Source: Strigamia acuminata
Lineage: Eukaryota > Arthropoda > Chilopoda > Geophilomorpha > Linotaeniidae
Direction: 5' to 3'
NCBI GenBank assembly: GCA_949358305.1
Contig: OX442314.1
Location: 45,268,581 to 45,332,580 of the forward strand
Length of the DNA: 64,000 nucleotides
The position numbers were made by a program, and so were the translations under genes. Of the stretch, positions 12,090-21,738 are shown one piece after another. The notes beneath the pieces were generated by a model. That model was given only the letters and a program-made list of their open reading frames with translations, was not told the DNA's origin and made no database searches. Position 1 is the stretch's first letter, and every line of letters starts with the position of its first letter.

Positions 12090-15000
12090 TTAGTTCTTCC
12101 CCACGACTTTGCCGTCCCGAATGAACGGATTACTGCTTCGTCGTGGTCGAAGGTTGATTTTCGACGTGCATGTAGATCGTGACTCTACTTGCTCGTTCAT
12201 CTCCGATGTGTTGGCATTTTTCTCATTATTAATTTTTTTATTTTCCATTTCAGAAGTACATTCTTCTGCTTCCTCCCTCTCCGAAATTGCTTGCTCCGGC
12301 TGAGCTGGAGCCTCGTCGGCTGGGGATTCGGCGTCGAAGAATTCATCCTCGTCCTCCGCTATATTTTCAGCTTCATTTGTTTTTTGGAACGTGTCGGCCA
12401 CGGTGCCCCCTTGGCCGCTGTGTGTCTGACCTTCCAGCCAGATTTCTTGGGGAAACTCTGGCAGATATGGCCTTAAGTCTCGGCCATGTATCGACTGAAA
12501 ATTTTTGTTGTCCTCTAAGCGGCGTAGTTGGTATGCGTTGCCGCCGTGTTCGGCCACAATTACATAGGGACCGTCCCTCTTGTCGGCTAAACCGGCGGCG
12601 ATGCCCCTCGCTGCATTGGACAACGTGTGTGCCTCCTTCCACACTAGATCATTCACTTTAAAGTTCGCGAAAGCGAGATCGCCTTCTTTATCTGCGATTC
12701 TCTCCCTCATGTTGAAAATATGCGCCATCATATGCTGGTATGTGTCGGATATAGTCTGTTCCAACCGGCACACGTACTCATGTGGGCTCGATGGGTCTAA
12801 TACGTTAACAGCTTCGGCAACGCGTGGGTCCCATGGCATCCTTAATTCGCGGGCGAAGTTGAGGTACGCCGGTGAGAATTCGCGTGTTCTTGACACGGTT
12901 GAGCGAATGCTGAAAGCGATTTCTCGCAGGTATTCGTCCCATCGGTTGTGAATATCGGTGAATACTGTCAGCGCATATTTTATGTCTTTATTTAATCTCT
13001 CGACTGGATTTGTCTGAGGATTATATGTGGAGGTGTTCGATGCATCCATTTTAAATTTTCTACAGAAGTCCTTATATATTCTTGATCGGAATTGGGGGCC
13101 GTTATCCGAAATGAGTTTTCTGGGAAACCCAAATCGTATTGCCACGTCGTAAAGGCACTCGACTATGTTTTCAGCCGAGGGTTTCACGAGGGCGTACAGC
13201 TCCGGCCATCGGGTGGCCACATCCATAATTACGAGAATATACATGTTCTTGTTTCCCGTTGTGGGCTTGGGGCCCATCAAGTCTATGCTTAGGCAGTCAA
13301 ACGGTGCGTAGGGTCCGAGAGACATGGCGTTTCTGGCTACTTTATCTCGCGGTCTGCACGCTTGGCACCGGGGGCAGTGTCGGATAAATTTCGTTATCTT
13401 TTGCCGCGCGCCCGGCCAGAAGAAAAGTTGTTTTACTCGATAAAGGGTTCTCGCTATGCCGGAATGGCTGGCGAGTGGGTGTCCGTGCATCAGCCACAGC
13501 AGTCGGGTGTGCAGCGATGCCGGTACGACCACCTTAACCGAGTTTCCCGCTCCGCTGAGGTCGTCTTGAAACGTCGGGTGGTATTTTACCAGGAGTTCAT
13601 CGTCTATGAGGTAGCTTGTTGCTTCTTTGACGAACTGTTTTCGGCGGTGTGGGTTTGTCATCCCTTCCGGAAATTCGCCGTTTAGCAAATATTGCGTTAT
13701 AATTTGACATTTTGTGTCTGCTGCCTGGTGTTCGACGAACTCACGTCTCGTGGGGGGAGCATATTGCGTTTTTTCTTCAATTTTTGCTGTGAAGGCGCGT
13801 AGTAGTGTTCTGTGGGTTTCTCCGGGGGGCGGAGATTGAATTTCGGATGTTGAATCGCTCGTCCCAGCTGGCTGGTACGTTCGGGTCCAAAAACCACAAA
13901 ACGTTTTATCTTCGGGCTCCATCACTGGTAGCTCGTTCGCCTTCCGCAAACGCCATATTCTCCGTGGAGTCGGGCAGTACAAGAGGTGGGTGTCGTCCTC
14001 GCCGTCGTCGTCTGGTCCTTGGGAGTCAGAGGCTGGGGCTCTTGAGAGGGCGTCGGCCACATGATTGTACTTCCCGGGGCGGTACGCAATTGTTATATCG
14101 CACGCCATTAACTCCAGTTGCCATCGTGCGAGTCGGCCGGAAGGTTCCTTGAGCTTCATCAACCAGCTTAGTGCCTGGTGATCTGTCTGAACCTCGAAGT
14201 TCGTGTACTCCAGATAGTCGCGAAATTTCCGAACTGCCCAAATTACGGCTAGGCATTCTAGTTCCGTTGCCGTGTAATTTTTCTCCGCGCCCTGTATTTT
14301 TCTGCTTATAAACATACAGGGTACTTCTTGCGAGATTCCGTTGTACACGTGGGTCTGCAGAAGGGCTGCACCCAGTCCGATTTTACTCGCGTCGGTGTGC
14401 AACACGAACGGTCGGTTTAGGTCCGGCAATGGCATCTTTTCGACGTCAGCCAGCATTTGCTTGATAGTGCTAAATGCGGCCTCGCACTGGACCGTCCACT
14501 CAAATTCTTTATCCGTTCGTAAGAGATCCGTTATAGGCGCGGCCACCTCAGCCAGACCAAAGAGTAGTCGGCCGAAGAAATTGACCATGCCCATAAATCT
14601 CTGGACACCTTTTATATCTTCGGGGGCGGGGAATCCGTTTATTGCTTTAACCTTTTCGGGGTCAATCGCGATTCCCTCGACTCCTATTCGATATCCTAGG
14701 AAGGCAAGCTCTTTTCTGCAAAACTTGCTCTTCCCTGGATGGATGTGGAGTCCCGCCTTGGCTAGGCGAGAGACCACTCTATCGATGTGGTCTATATGCT
14801 CTTCGAATGTGTCCGACGTTATTATGATATCGTCGAGATACGCCCACACGAAGTCGTGAAGCATATCTCCCAACACGCTTTCGATCAATTTCTGGAACGT
14901 GCTCGGGGCGTTTACAAGCCCGAACGGCATCACGTTGAACATTAATCTCCCTATCGGGGAGTAGAAAGCCGTTTTTAGTTTGTCTTCGGGTTTTAGCTCC

Positions 15001-16220
15001 ACTTGCCAATACCCCTTAGACAGGTCCATGGTGGTTACCCACTTGAACGGGCTCAGTTCCCGGAGGATCGAGTCTATAGACGGCATCTGAATCGGGTCTA
15101 TAACCGTTATCGCGTTCAGGGGGCGATAATCAATGCATAGTCGAGGCTCCGAGCCTGGACGCATTACCAGGACGATCCGCATGGCGTATTCGCCCAGGGC
15201 TTGCGTTACTATGCCCTTGTCGAGCATGTCTTGGCACATTTGCGTCACAATGTCTCTTTTCTGGGGGTTCATCCCCTTGTAAGGCACTCGAATCGGCTTG
15301 TCTGTGGTTAAGACTATTTCGTGGGTTGCTTCCGTCGTTCGACCAGGTGTCTTGGTCAGAATTCTCTCATGTTTTCGAAGCACTCGCCTTAGTAGCGATG
15401 CCTCGTTGACACGCAGTGCTGCCTCCTCGACTAGAGTGTCCACGACGTTACTCCTTTGTAATTCCAGAGTGAAGGCTGCGAAATCGTAGTCTTGGACGAA
15501 TTTTCGCAATCCTCTCCCGTATTCCTCTTTGTCCTTGGCTTCGTCCAGTAATTTTTGGGGAACTACGGGGACTGGCCGTTCTCCCTCGGGACTTATCCAG
15601 TTCCATGAACGGGTTATTGGGTTTGGCTGAATTTTCAGTTTTGCCATGATATCCATCCCTAGGAGGAATACTTTGTCGTGGGATGGCAAGACTATGAAGG
15701 GGTGGGACAGGTTCCCCCCTTTCCAGTCGATCATGATGCGAACTACGCCCTTCGGCTTGACGTAGCCGTTGGCGGTGAGCAATTCTACGTTCGCGTTCAC
15801 TTGTGCCATTTTTTTTTCAATATCCAAGTCCTTTACTATATCTTCGGATATGAATGAACGATCCGCTCCTGAATCCAGCAGACCGAACAATTTTTGGTTT
15901 TCTATCTCCACTGGCAGCATACACAGAGTCTCACAATGCGTTTTCGTGACGTTGCAGTGAAATACCCGTAGCTTTTGAGGTTCGACCTCCAGATTGAACG
16001 GAAGGTCCGTCCAATCCATGTCGACGTCCGGCTTCGTTCTCACTTGCATACTCGTCAGCGTCACTTTTTCTTCCTTCTTCGGAATGGTCTGCATGCGATC
16101 TTTGATCTGTGCTTCTGCCAAGGCATGACCTGCGGGTCCAGTGTGATATTTCTTTTTTTTAATTTCCGCGGCTGGCGCAGACGAAGCTGAATTTATTTCG
16201 GCGACGCCTGCGCTTGGGAG
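12090..16220 (-). CDS. pol: Element A Pol: protease, reverse transcriptase, RNase H, integrase
   Basis: Polyprotein of roughly 1,375 codons counted from the frameshift site (no ATG at its head). Counting from 16121: aspartic protease LLDSGADRSF near residue 85; RT with LCIDYRPLN, MPFGLVNAP and the catalytic AYLDD near 427; RNase H HTDAS near 577; integrase zinc motif H..H and CPRC near 880-915; integrase core D (DLMGPKP, ~950), D (SDNGPQF, ~1007) and E (NPVERLNKD, ~1038). This domain order is that of Ty3/gypsy. The C-terminal tail is acidic, then basic (LRPRR). It lies -1 relative to gag and is entered at the heptamer 16226-16220. All catalytic residues are present with no break. Confidence 0.95.
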   Translation of the reverse strand, partial: LPSAGVAEINSASSAPAAEIKKKKYHTGPAGHALAEAQIKDRMQTIPKKEEKVTLTSMQVRTKPDVDMDWTDLPFNLEVEPQKLRVFHCNVTKTHCETLCMLPVEIENQKLFGLLDSGADRSFISEDIVKDLDIEKKMAQVNANVELLTANGYVKPKGVVRIMIDWKGGNLSHPFIVLPSHDKVFLLGMDIMAKLKIQPNPITRSWNWISPEGERPVPVVPQKLLDEAKDKEEYGRGLRKFVQDYDFAAFTLELQRSNVVDTLVEEAALRVNEASLLRRVLRKHERILTKTPGRTTEATHEIVLTTDKPIRVPYKGMNPQKRDIVTQMCQDMLDKGIVTQALGEYAMRIVLVMRPGSEPRLCIDYRPLNAITVIDPIQMPSIDSILRELSPFKWVTTMDLSKGYWQVELKPEDKLKTAFYSPIGRLMFNVMPFGLVNAPSTFQKLIESVLGDMLHDFVWAYLDDIIITSDTFEEHIDHIDRVVSRLAKAGLHIHPGKSKFCRKELAFLGYRIGVEGIAIDPEKVKAINGFPAPEDIKGVQRFMGMVNFFGRLLFGLAEVAAPITDLLRTDKEFEWTVQCEAAFSTIKQMLADVEKMPLPDLNRPFVLHTDASKIGLGAALLQTHVYNGISQEVPCMFISRKIQGAEKNYTATELECLAVIWAVRKFRDYLEYTNFEVQTDHQALSWLMKLKEPSGRLARWQLELMACDITIAYRPGKYNHVADALSRAPASDSQGPDDDGEDDTHLLYCPTPRRIWRLRKANELPVMEPEDKTFCGFWTRTYQPAGTSDSTSEIQSPPPGETHRTLLRAFTAKIEEKTQYAPPTRREFVEHQAADTKCQIITQYLLNGEFPEGMTNPHRRKQFVKEATSYLIDDELLVKYHPTFQDDLSGAGNSVKVVVPASLHTRLLWLMHGHPLASHSGIARTLYRVKQLFFWPGARQKITKFIRHCPRCQACRPRDKVARNAMSLGPYAPFDCLSIDLMGPKPTTGNKNMYILVIMDVATRWPELYALVKPSAENIVECLYDVAIRFGFPRKLISDNGPQFRSRIYKDFCRKFKMDASNTSTYNPQTNPVERLNKDIKYALTVFTDIHNRWDEYLREIAFSIRSTVSRTREFSPAYLNFARELRMPWDPRVAEAVNVLDPSSPHEYVCRLEQTISDTYQHMMAHIFNMRERIADKEGDLAFANFKVNDLVWKEAHTLSNAARGIAAGLADKRDGPYVIVAEHGGNAYQLRRLEDNKNFQSIHGRDLRPYLPEFPQEIWLEGQTHSGQGGTVADTFQKTNEAENIAEDEDEFFDAESPADEAPAQPEQAISEREEAEECTSEMENKKINNEKNANTSEMNEQVESRSTCTSKINLRPRRSSNPFIRDGKVVGKN

Positions 16221-16226
16221 TTTTTT
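16175..16226 (-). promoter_or_regulatory. -1 ribosomal frameshift signal, element A gag-pol
   Basis: The minus strand reads A AAA AAC at 16226-16220 in the gag frame (codons AAA, AAC), the canonical -1 heptamer. A 6-nt spacer (16219-16214) follows, then a 9-bp stem (16213-16205 with 16183-16175, one G-T pair) around a 21-nt loop. Slipping back one base puts the ribosome exactly in the pol frame, 27 bases before the gag stop codon. Confidence 0.85.
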
Positions 16227-17530
16227 GCCAGATTAGTATTTAACTCCATCATCATTTTCATCAAGGTTTGCATGATGCCTTTTTCTTTGACGGTTTTTTC
16301 GCATTTGTCGGAGTAGTGACCGTATTCTCCGCAGCTGTAACATTTGATGTTACTTTTATCCCCTGTGGGAGTGAATCCCGGTTTTTTCGGGACGAAGGGC
16401 GTCGGGAATCGTCTTTTTCCTCCCAATGCCCCTCTCGCTTTTGTTGCCTGCACGTGTGCTCTGAATTGTGCGATTGCTAAGGCTCGGTGCGCGTGGTGCA
16501 AATAGGGTCCTTGATCGTCGCATCCCGTCGATAAGTTTTCGAGGTGCTCATTTAGGGCTTCCTCGTCGCTTGATGCTGGCTCTTCTTCTTTAGCCGTGGC
16601 GAGAGGTGTTGTCTCTTCGACTTTCTCCATCTGGGTGGAGTCCGTCGAGGTCACCTGCATCGCCGTCGCTGTCGGTGCTTTCTTTGGGGCAGCTATCGGG
16701 TTGGCTGGAAGAGTACTGCCTGCTTTAGGCGTCAGCATTCGTCCGAAGGATGCTTCGGTGAGACTCATTATGCCGCTCAAATATTCACTCGGCCTCATTA
16801 ATTTCTCTGAGGTCTTGTGACGTTCGGCGCTCGTCTGCAACCGTTTCTCGTGTGCGTCAGCTTCTTCCGGGGGCAGAGTGGCGTAATACCGCTGTTCTAT
16901 TTCTAACGTGTTTGTTAGAAGATAGTTACTGACATCTTGGTAATCGCCAGTGCGGGGTGCACGCATGTCTAGCAGAATTCGTTGCGAGTGGGCCGATAAT
17001 CCTCCGTAAAAGATCATCGTAAAACCAGCGGGGTTTATTTCATACGGCGCTCTTGCAAACAGGAGTTTCGCTCGGGCGTCGTAGTCGGCTAATGTTTCTC
17101 CTGGGGCTTGTCGTAGACCACGTAATTTGTTACTGATCTCGTCTGGAGTCTCGCCGTATCGGAGATCGAAACGGACGAGAAAGTCGTCCCAGGTTGGATT
17201 TTTCAGTCCCTGATACCATTCTCGAGCTGACCCCGTGGTTAGTTCCACTAGACCGTGGGTTAGCATGTCGGCGACGGTGGCTTTTGTCGCTTTCTTGATA
17301 CGCATTACTTCGTCTAGGAAGCGGTCTCCGGCCTTCCACGAACCGTCGAATCGTGTTTGTATGTAGTGTTGCCAACGGATGTTACCCGTGGCTTCGCCGC
17401 TTGGTTCGTTTCGTACGCCATATTTGCGCTTAACCCTCTCTCCAGCGCGATTATGTTCGTCGCCTGGATGGCCTAGATCGATTCCTTCTCTTCTGAAAGA
17501 GTTCAGCAGGGCTCGGCCTAGCTCAGACAT
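16193..17530 (-). CDS. gag: Element A Gag (capsid and CCHC nucleocapsid)
   Basis: 445 aa if started at ATG 17530-17528 (MSELGRALLNSF), which has A at -3. Residues roughly 50-235 are retrotransposon capsid-like (WQHYIQTRFDGSW, LTTGSAREWYQGL, ETLADYDARAKLLFARAP). A Pro/Ala/Ser linker follows, then one zinc knuckle CYSCGEYGHYSDKC near the C-terminus. Gag forms the particle and binds RNA. The ATG overlaps the ORF1 stop in ATGTCTGA. The open frame extends upstream to about 18028, so ORF1 could alternatively enter it by a +1 shift. The 3' end carries the frameshift site into pol. Confidence 0.9.
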   Translation of the reverse strand: MSELGRALLNSFRREGIDLGHPGDEHNRAGERVKRKYGVRNEPSGEATGNIRWQHYIQTRFDGSWKAGDRFLDEVMRIKKATKATVADMLTHGLVELTTGSAREWYQGLKNPTWDDFLVRFDLRYGETPDEISNKLRGLRQAPGETLADYDARAKLLFARAPYEINPAGFTMIFYGGLSAHSQRILLDMRAPRTGDYQDVSNYLLTNTLEIEQRYYATLPPEEADAHEKRLQTSAERHKTSEKLMRPSEYLSGIMSLTEASFGRMLTPKAGSTLPANPIAAPKKAPTATAMQVTSTDSTQMEKVEETTPLATAKEEEPASSDEEALNEHLENLSTGCDDQGPYLHHAHRALAIAQFRAHVQATKARGALGGKRRFPTPFVPKKPGFTPTGDKSNIKCYSCGEYGHYSDKCEKTVKEKGIMQTLMKMMMELNTNLAKNSQAQASPK

Positions 17531-19319
17531 CGTGTAATGTCGGCCAGATGAGTCCTGAAAGTTCCCTTCCTCCGAACGAGGGTTGGAGCTCCGGGAGGAG
17601 CGGTCTGAAGCATCGGTGCCCATCGCTGCCTTCTTGACTCCTCCCTGTAGACGGTCGACTCGGATGGTCGTCGTCCGACGAATCGGAGGGGTCGGAGGGA
17701 TCTCCTTGGGGGTGAAACCTCGGCCCTCTCGGTGGGGTCTCTCCGCCAGCCTTCTTCTGTTTCGAGTCTCCGGATGGCGGCGGCTCCTCTCCGTCGTTGT
17801 TCCCGTAAAAAAAACGCCATCTCTTTTCGTCATTTTCCGGGTGTTCTCGATCCTTATTTGCATTCTTTTTGTCGAGCAATGCTTTGATGGCGGCTCCCGT
17901 TTCGGATTTTTTCGAGGGGTGACGGTCCCTTTGCTCGGGGATCGTCTCGTCCTTGTCTCGAGATTTTCCTCTTTTTGTCTCTTTCCTGGACCTTTTCTCA
18001 TTCTCTCCTGTGTCGGTGTCCGAGCCACTGGAGGGCTCTGGTTTCCGTTTCAGGTTCTCCTCTCTTTTCCTTTTTTCCGAAACGTCCTGCTCGTACTCCT
18101 TTTGGAATTTTTCTGTCTCCTTCTCCCAGTTTTCGGCTTCCCATCTTTTTTGCTCATCTATTATAGCTTGTTTCTTCGCTTTGTACTCTTCGGTCCATCT
18201 GTCTCGTTCCCATTCTTCTTTCTCTTTCAGAAACTGTTCTTTTTCTTTTCTGGCTTCCTCTTCTCTCAGCCTCTCGCGATGCTGTTCTTCCCATTTCTGA
18301 TGTTGTAAAATGGCTTCTTTTCGCAACATTTGTAGCTTTTCCGCTTTTCTTTGAGCTATGAGGGCTTGAAATTGGTCCTCGTACTCTTGAGCTTCTCGAT
18401 GTCGCCCTTCTACTGTGGCGTTCCATTCTTTTCGAATTTTAGCTTCTCGTTCTTCTCTCATTTTTTGGACCAGTTTCTCTGTTCTCTCGGTGGTTCTTCT
18501 CTCGCGTTGCTCCCTTTCTTCCTCTTCCTTCCAGAGTTCTCGCCGCTCTGCGCTCAGTCTTCGTTGGCGATTAATTGCTTCTTGTCTGGCTTCTTCGCGG
18601 GCCTTCTCTCTGGATTCGTGAAGTGTTCGGTTGGGGTCTGGCGCGAAACCTCCGGTGTCACTGGGCGTTACCTGGGGCATGGGCGTCTCCGCTGCTGGTC
18701 TTGCGACCGGCGTCGGGGCTTGTGCCGCACAGATAGCGTCAGTGAGTAGAGTAATCGATTCCCAGACTGACGTCCCTACTGGAATGTCTATCATCGCTTT
18801 CAGTTGGGCAGCTTGCTGCGTCAACCGAATTAGGTGAGATACTTCGAAGGAAACAACTGCAGGACTCGCCGTAACTCGGGGGGTTATCGGGGTCCCGCCG
18901 TCGTTTTTCTGTGGGGTTTGCTCTACGGACATCTGAGCCGTTGGTGGCGATGGGTTTGTGCCGAGCGTGATCGTTTTTTTCGGAGCTTCATTCGTCTCCT
19001 CGGTCATCAATATCGATACTCGTCCTGGTGATACGTCGCGAATTTCTTCTCGATTTTCCAGGGCTTCCGTATCGGTATCTTCGAAGGGTTGCATATTCAA
19101 GGGAACCCGCTCTCGCTCTGGCCCGTCTAGGGCCGCGAGCGATGCAGCTTGCTCCTCTTTCTGCGCCTTCGCTCTCCTTTTGTTCGCTCGGGCTTTCGCC
19201 TTTGCGGACATTTCAGGGACGGGGCCGTCCGACCTTAGGTGGTAGTCGGAGGTCCTTTTTCCCTTCTCGGGCATTCTCTGCTCGGTTTCAGACGCGGATT
19301 GCTCATCTTTGTCTGACAT
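17523..19319 (-). CDS. Element A ORF1: 598-aa coiled-coil protein upstream of gag
   Basis: It begins ATG at 19319-19317 (aaaATG context), 75 nt after the primer binding site. Residues 1-230 are a low-complexity Thr/Pro/Ala head. Residues about 230-450 are a Glu/Lys/Arg-rich helical region typical of a long coiled coil (repeated EE/KE/RER, Trp-containing WEEQHRERLREEE type). Then comes a basic KRKREE/KKSE segment and an acidic Ser/Asp tail (SDSSDDD). No enzyme domain is seen. Most gypsy elements start directly with gag, so this is either a separate protein or an N-terminal Gag extension. The last ~45 codons read less naturally than the +1 frame, which hints at a shift near 17620-17660. Confidence 0.75.
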   Translation of the reverse strand: MSDKDEQSASETEQRMPEKGKRTSDYHLRSDGPVPEMSAKAKARANKRRAKAQKEEQAASLAALDGPERERVPLNMQPFEDTDTEALENREEIRDVSPGRVSILMTEETNEAPKKTITLGTNPSPPTAQMSVEQTPQKNDGGTPITPRVTASPAVVSFEVSHLIRLTQQAAQLKAMIDIPVGTSVWESITLLTDAICAAQAPTPVARPAAETPMPQVTPSDTGGFAPDPNRTLHESREKAREEARQEAINRQRRLSAERRELWKEEEEREQRERRTTERTEKLVQKMREEREAKIRKEWNATVEGRHREAQEYEDQFQALIAQRKAEKLQMLRKEAILQHQKWEEQHRERLREEEARKEKEQFLKEKEEWERDRWTEEYKAKKQAIIDEQKRWEAENWEKETEKFQKEYEQDVSEKRKREENLKRKPEPSSGSDTDTGENEKRSRKETKRGKSRDKDETIPEQRDRHPSKKSETGAAIKALLDKKNANKDREHPENDEKRWRFFYGNNDGEEPPPSGDSKQKKAGGETPPRGPRFHPQGDPSDPSDSSDDDHPSRPSTGRSQEGSDGHRCFRPLLPELQPSFGGRELSGLIWPTLHDV

Positions 19320-19393
19320 TTTCTTTCGGTAATTCTACGATTTGGGTTATCTTATTGAGAGATCACAAGTTCAGATTTGAGATTTATTTCTAA

Positions 19394-19411
19394 ATCCCGG
19401 ACGGGCCCCCA
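19394..19411 (-). other. Element A primer binding site, tRNA-Pro type
   Basis: Two bases inside the 5' LTR the minus strand reads TGGGGGCCCGTCCGGGAT. It is complementary to the 3' end of animal tRNA-Pro (ending ATCCCGGACGAGCCC plus CCA) at 17 of 18 positions. tRNA-Pro priming is known from gammaretroviruses; the tRNA comparison here is from memory. Confidence 0.8.
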
Positions 19412-19413
19412 CG

Positions 19414-20234
19414 TGTCGCGTCCTACTTTGTATAGGTTTAAATAGCGCTAACGTGTAATACTTTACCTGTGATCAATTATGTAAATACCCAAATGAATAC
19501 CAAATGTATGTAAATAAACAGGTAATTTATTCACCAGGCTTTATGCCTTTAAAATACACTCAGTAATGGTTCTAGAGTCGACGTGGTCAGCGTCGAACAA
19601 AAGATTTCTCAAGATGGCGTCGTCGGTTCCGCGTGGTCGACGGAACAAAGGCGGCGTCTCGAGTTGTCGTTAATTCGTCACGGATTCGTCTTCACGGACG
19701 CGGTGGAATGCTCTCTCGAGTCTTCTATCCGTGCCTGTTGTCTAGGGTTTGGTTTAGCGTCGCAGAGGCCTCGTCTAGGAACTTTGGGGTTCCCTACAAA
19801 GCACTCGGACACTTACTTCGGCGAATAATCGTCTGGGCGATTATTCTGGGTGATTTCACAAGGGCTATTCTCGTGCTTTCGCAGGAATAGCTCGCAAGTG
19901 ACTTCGTGAGAGTTACAGTTTGCACTTTACTCAGCGATCCTCGATCAATCCTAACTTGTAGTTGAAGTTGGCCTGACGGTGAGGTAGTTGCTGTGTTCTT
20001 GGTGTCGTTTGTGTAAGTTCTGACTTTAGGCGGGAAACACAGCCTTTTATGCAGTGGGGTGAAGGGCCGGCGATCAACCAATGGGGGCTGACCACCAGCC
20101 GCTTCCTCCCCCTCGGGGCACACACCTGCCATGGGGAGGTGGAGCCAACTCGGGGGGGAACGACTCTTCAATCACAGTGACTCAGAGGACAAGTATCCGC
20201 CCTGGGGGGACACTTATCCAACTGGGTCACCACA
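19414..20234 (-). repeat. Element A 5' LTR
   Basis: 821-bp direct repeat of 7375-8195, with two base differences found by eye. It contains the promoter: TATA-like CATAAAAGG on the minus strand at 20051-20043. Confidence 0.97.
20043..20051 (-). promoter_or_regulatory. TATA-like box of element A LTR promoter
   Basis: CATAAAAGG on the minus strand. Transcription would start about 30 bases further on, near 20012-20020. The identical site sits at 8004-8012 in the other LTR. Confidence 0.5.
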
Positions 20235-20238
20235 CGGT

Positions 20239-21738
20239 ATTACCGCATCAATACCGCAAAACAAAAACGATAACGTATGCGTATACAGCCTACACAAAAG
20301 TGACAATATGGACAGATGGTACTTGGTTAAGGTTTTGATGTATTTTTATTGGTATACACATGTGCACCTTCAACAGCATCACCAAAATAAAAATGACCTA
20401 TATTAACGTATACGTTCTTACGAAGACGAAATGTTCTTCTAAGGCCAGTAATTGTTGGGTTTTCCTGGAGGTTTTCTGCAAACGTTAATAAATACATGCC
20501 AAATATATTGTCAACGTTCATTATGAATTAGAAAATGGATTTCAACCCTCTATCATTTATTCAAAGTCTACAAAAAAAATTTAAAAAATTAACAAATATT
20601 CATTTAAGGGCAGAAATAATTGTAAAACCTTTTAAAAAATAACAAAAATACTCGAAAAAGCATAAAAAACAATCTAAATACATCAGAAATAATCATTAAA
20701 GCATCAAAACAAGCAAAGAAACATTAAAGCAGACAAAAACCATCGAAACAACCTAAAAACCATCAAAGACAAGCTAAAAACCATGAAAAACAAACAAAAA
20801 ACTGTCAAAAATAAGCAAAAAAAAACACAAAAAACATGATTGATGCGGTAGTATACTGCATTCTGTTGAAGGCTTACGTACAAGATGTCCTACTACTCGC
20901 TGCTGTGGAGCAGGAATTCCGGGATGGTGCTCTATTTGCATGAAAATGAATTTATCGGCGGCATATGGTTTGTGGTTTGCATTGTCATATACCTGGCACG
21001 ACTCTAATGCAGCTGATAAATTCATTTTCACGCAAATAGAGCGGTATTTGATGAATATCGTACCGCACTCGCACAAAACATTTACCACACAAGCCTACAA
21101 GGGACATGGGCATTGTGGTATGTCGCATTTTTTATGCCTACAAGTAACATCTGATATCATTGAGAATTCATTTATTGAGTTCTAAATGCTGAATCAGTTG
21201 TGCCATTAAACCCAAAGGCTTCTCACAGATGACTGATTCACCACCCATCTGGCGCTTACAAGTTAAAGGAAATTTTAGTTTGAATTTGTCCTAATCCTTA
21301 AAATAGCATCTCAATCCAGGAAATTCGGGAAAGGTCCACCCTGTGTGTATCTTGTTGGAATGTTGTATACTGTATACATTACAGTATGGCAATGTGGTAT
21401 TTTGTAGTGTGGTGCCATGTGAGTGGTGCCAATGATAGTCTACTTATGTAGTGTTATGTAACCATGTCCATCCCACACTACTTCCTTCCATTAGCAGCGG
21501 GATCAAATAGGGTCAATTTCATCTGTCCTTGCATTTTATTCCCTATTGCCAGCTGCCAGTGTACTGGTATTCCTGCCAGAATAATCCATACGATATGAGT
21601 CTGAGCTGGAAGTCAACCTCGAAGTATTGCCAGGGCGTCTATGTATTGGCGGTTTAACATAAACTGCACTGCTGCCATAAAAAAAAGCAAATACATTTCT
21701 ATATAGTTCAGCAGTGGTTAGAGTGTCAAAGTAGTAAT
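20239..21738. other. Non-coding stretch with A-rich simple repeats and a hairpin
   Basis: The right flank of element A continues the accgc-rich target sequence. 20560-20835 is A-rich with loose aaaaaccatcaaa-type repetition. A near-perfect 28-bp inverted repeat (20929-20956 with 21015-21042, 27 of 28 matching) spans a 58-bp loop, probably the core of a small foldback transposon. No gene supported. Confidence 0.55.

Larger units (their letters stand above)
7375..20234 (-). mobile_element. Element A: complete Ty3/gypsy-type LTR retrotransposon with four ORFs
   Basis: 12,860 bp, transcribed on the minus strand. Two 821-bp direct LTRs (7375-8195 and 19414-20234) begin TG, end CA and differ by only two substitutions that I can find. 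A 4-bp target duplication CGGT flanks it (7371-7374 and 20235-20238). Order in the sense direction: 5' LTR, tRNA-Pro primer site, ORF1, gag, pol (protease, RT, RNase H, integrase: the gypsy order), accessory ORF4, polypurine tract, 3' LTR. At nearly 13 kb it is long for the family, because of ORF1 and ORF4. No frame break was found in any ORF, so it may be recently active. Confidence 0.95.
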
